DNA of 64,000 bases, from NCBI GenBank assembly GCA_012295275.1, contig CM022675.1:6690832-6754831 (forward strand), in the 5' to 3' direction. Below, one piece after another: positions 63,677 through 64,000 of the stretch. The DNA is from Chrysomallon squamiferum (lineage: Eukaryota > Mollusca > Gastropoda > Neomphalida > Peltospiridae). Numbering within the stretch: the stretch's first letter is position 1; each line of letters begins with the position of its first letter. The position numbers and the translations under genes are program-made. Under the pieces are notes generated by a model. That model did no database searches. It saw only the letters and a program-made list of their open reading frames with translations, and had not been told where the DNA came from.

Positions 63677-63927
63677 TGTACCACAAGATATTTTTAGCGG
63701 CAAAAAGTTTTCTTTAAATTACCTTTGTAACAATAAGAAAAAAAACAACAAAAATAATAGGTAAATAAATAAAACACGTTATTCAGCGAAAGCATTTATT
63801 AATTTATTATTAAGTGGCAATAATAATTTCAAATATTTATAGCATCTTAAACAATCTTCTGTATATAATACTTCATACTAATTAACGATTATAACAGAAC
63901 CAACGTTTGTTTATAATGAAGTATGAT

Positions 63928-64000
63928 ACAGGTACCGGACCAATTATCCGACGTCCTGAGATCCTGAAAGACAAGAAAACCGGACGTTTTTCCCGACGTC
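63928..64000. mobile_element. Possible end of a pogo/Tigger-like element, cut by the window edge
   Basis: The sequence caggtaccggaccaattatccgacgtcc follows a TA. The attatccga core resembles the terminal repeats of pogo-type transposons. The other end is outside the window. Confidence 0.25.

Noticed and set aside
63656-63703. Longer ZnT N-terminus starting at 63703
   Set aside because: That codon is TTG. The first ATG in frame after the upstream stop is 63655, with a strong start context.

Overview
This is animal nuclear DNA: very AT-rich, intron-rich and saturated with microsatellites. The genes have GT-AG introns of 0.4 to about 20 kb. A decayed SWIM/YqaJ-type gene and a tRNA-like short repeat fit a mollusc or other lophotrochozoan, but the window alone does not prove the taxon. 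There is no sign of bacterial genes, operons, CRISPR arrays, rRNA or functional tRNA genes.

Layout. 420-6890: about 4.6 direct copies of a ~1.4-kb unit, each carrying a small exon-like ORF. 6890-17850: gene-poor sequence with a few more complex islands and four perfect TGACGTCA palindromes. 17857-19130: a ~42-bp minisatellite, a short duplication and a long AAT/AAG tract. 19768-28165, minus strand: a gene whose first exon encodes an intact THAP zinc finger, followed by six candidate exons that nearly all join in phase 0. Inside it lie a 500-bp MITE with 22-bp inverted repeats, a 63-bp minisatellite that multiplies a splice acceptor, and, antisense in intron 1, a broken SWIM/YqaJ/PHD-like gene. 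28300-38246: AT-rich spacer with tandem and simple repeats and one isolated exon-like island.

38247-63655, minus strand: a complete seven-exon zinc transporter gene of the SLC30A/ZnT2-3-4-8 group, 532 codons, all junctions in frame. The first intron is ~19.8 kb and full of simple repeats, with one tRNA-derived SINE candidate. The 5' end lies near 63.7 kb. The last ~70 bases may enter a pogo-like DNA transposon.

The two minus-strand genes are unrelated in function: one exports zinc or loads it into vesicles, the other is a predicted DNA-binding protein. The most notable idea is that the THAP exon and the antisense SWIM/YqaJ pseudogene are the two halves of one former DNA transposon, with the THAP half kept as a host gene. 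That is inference and is marked so below. Most other apparent ORFs are translations of simple repeats and are left out.
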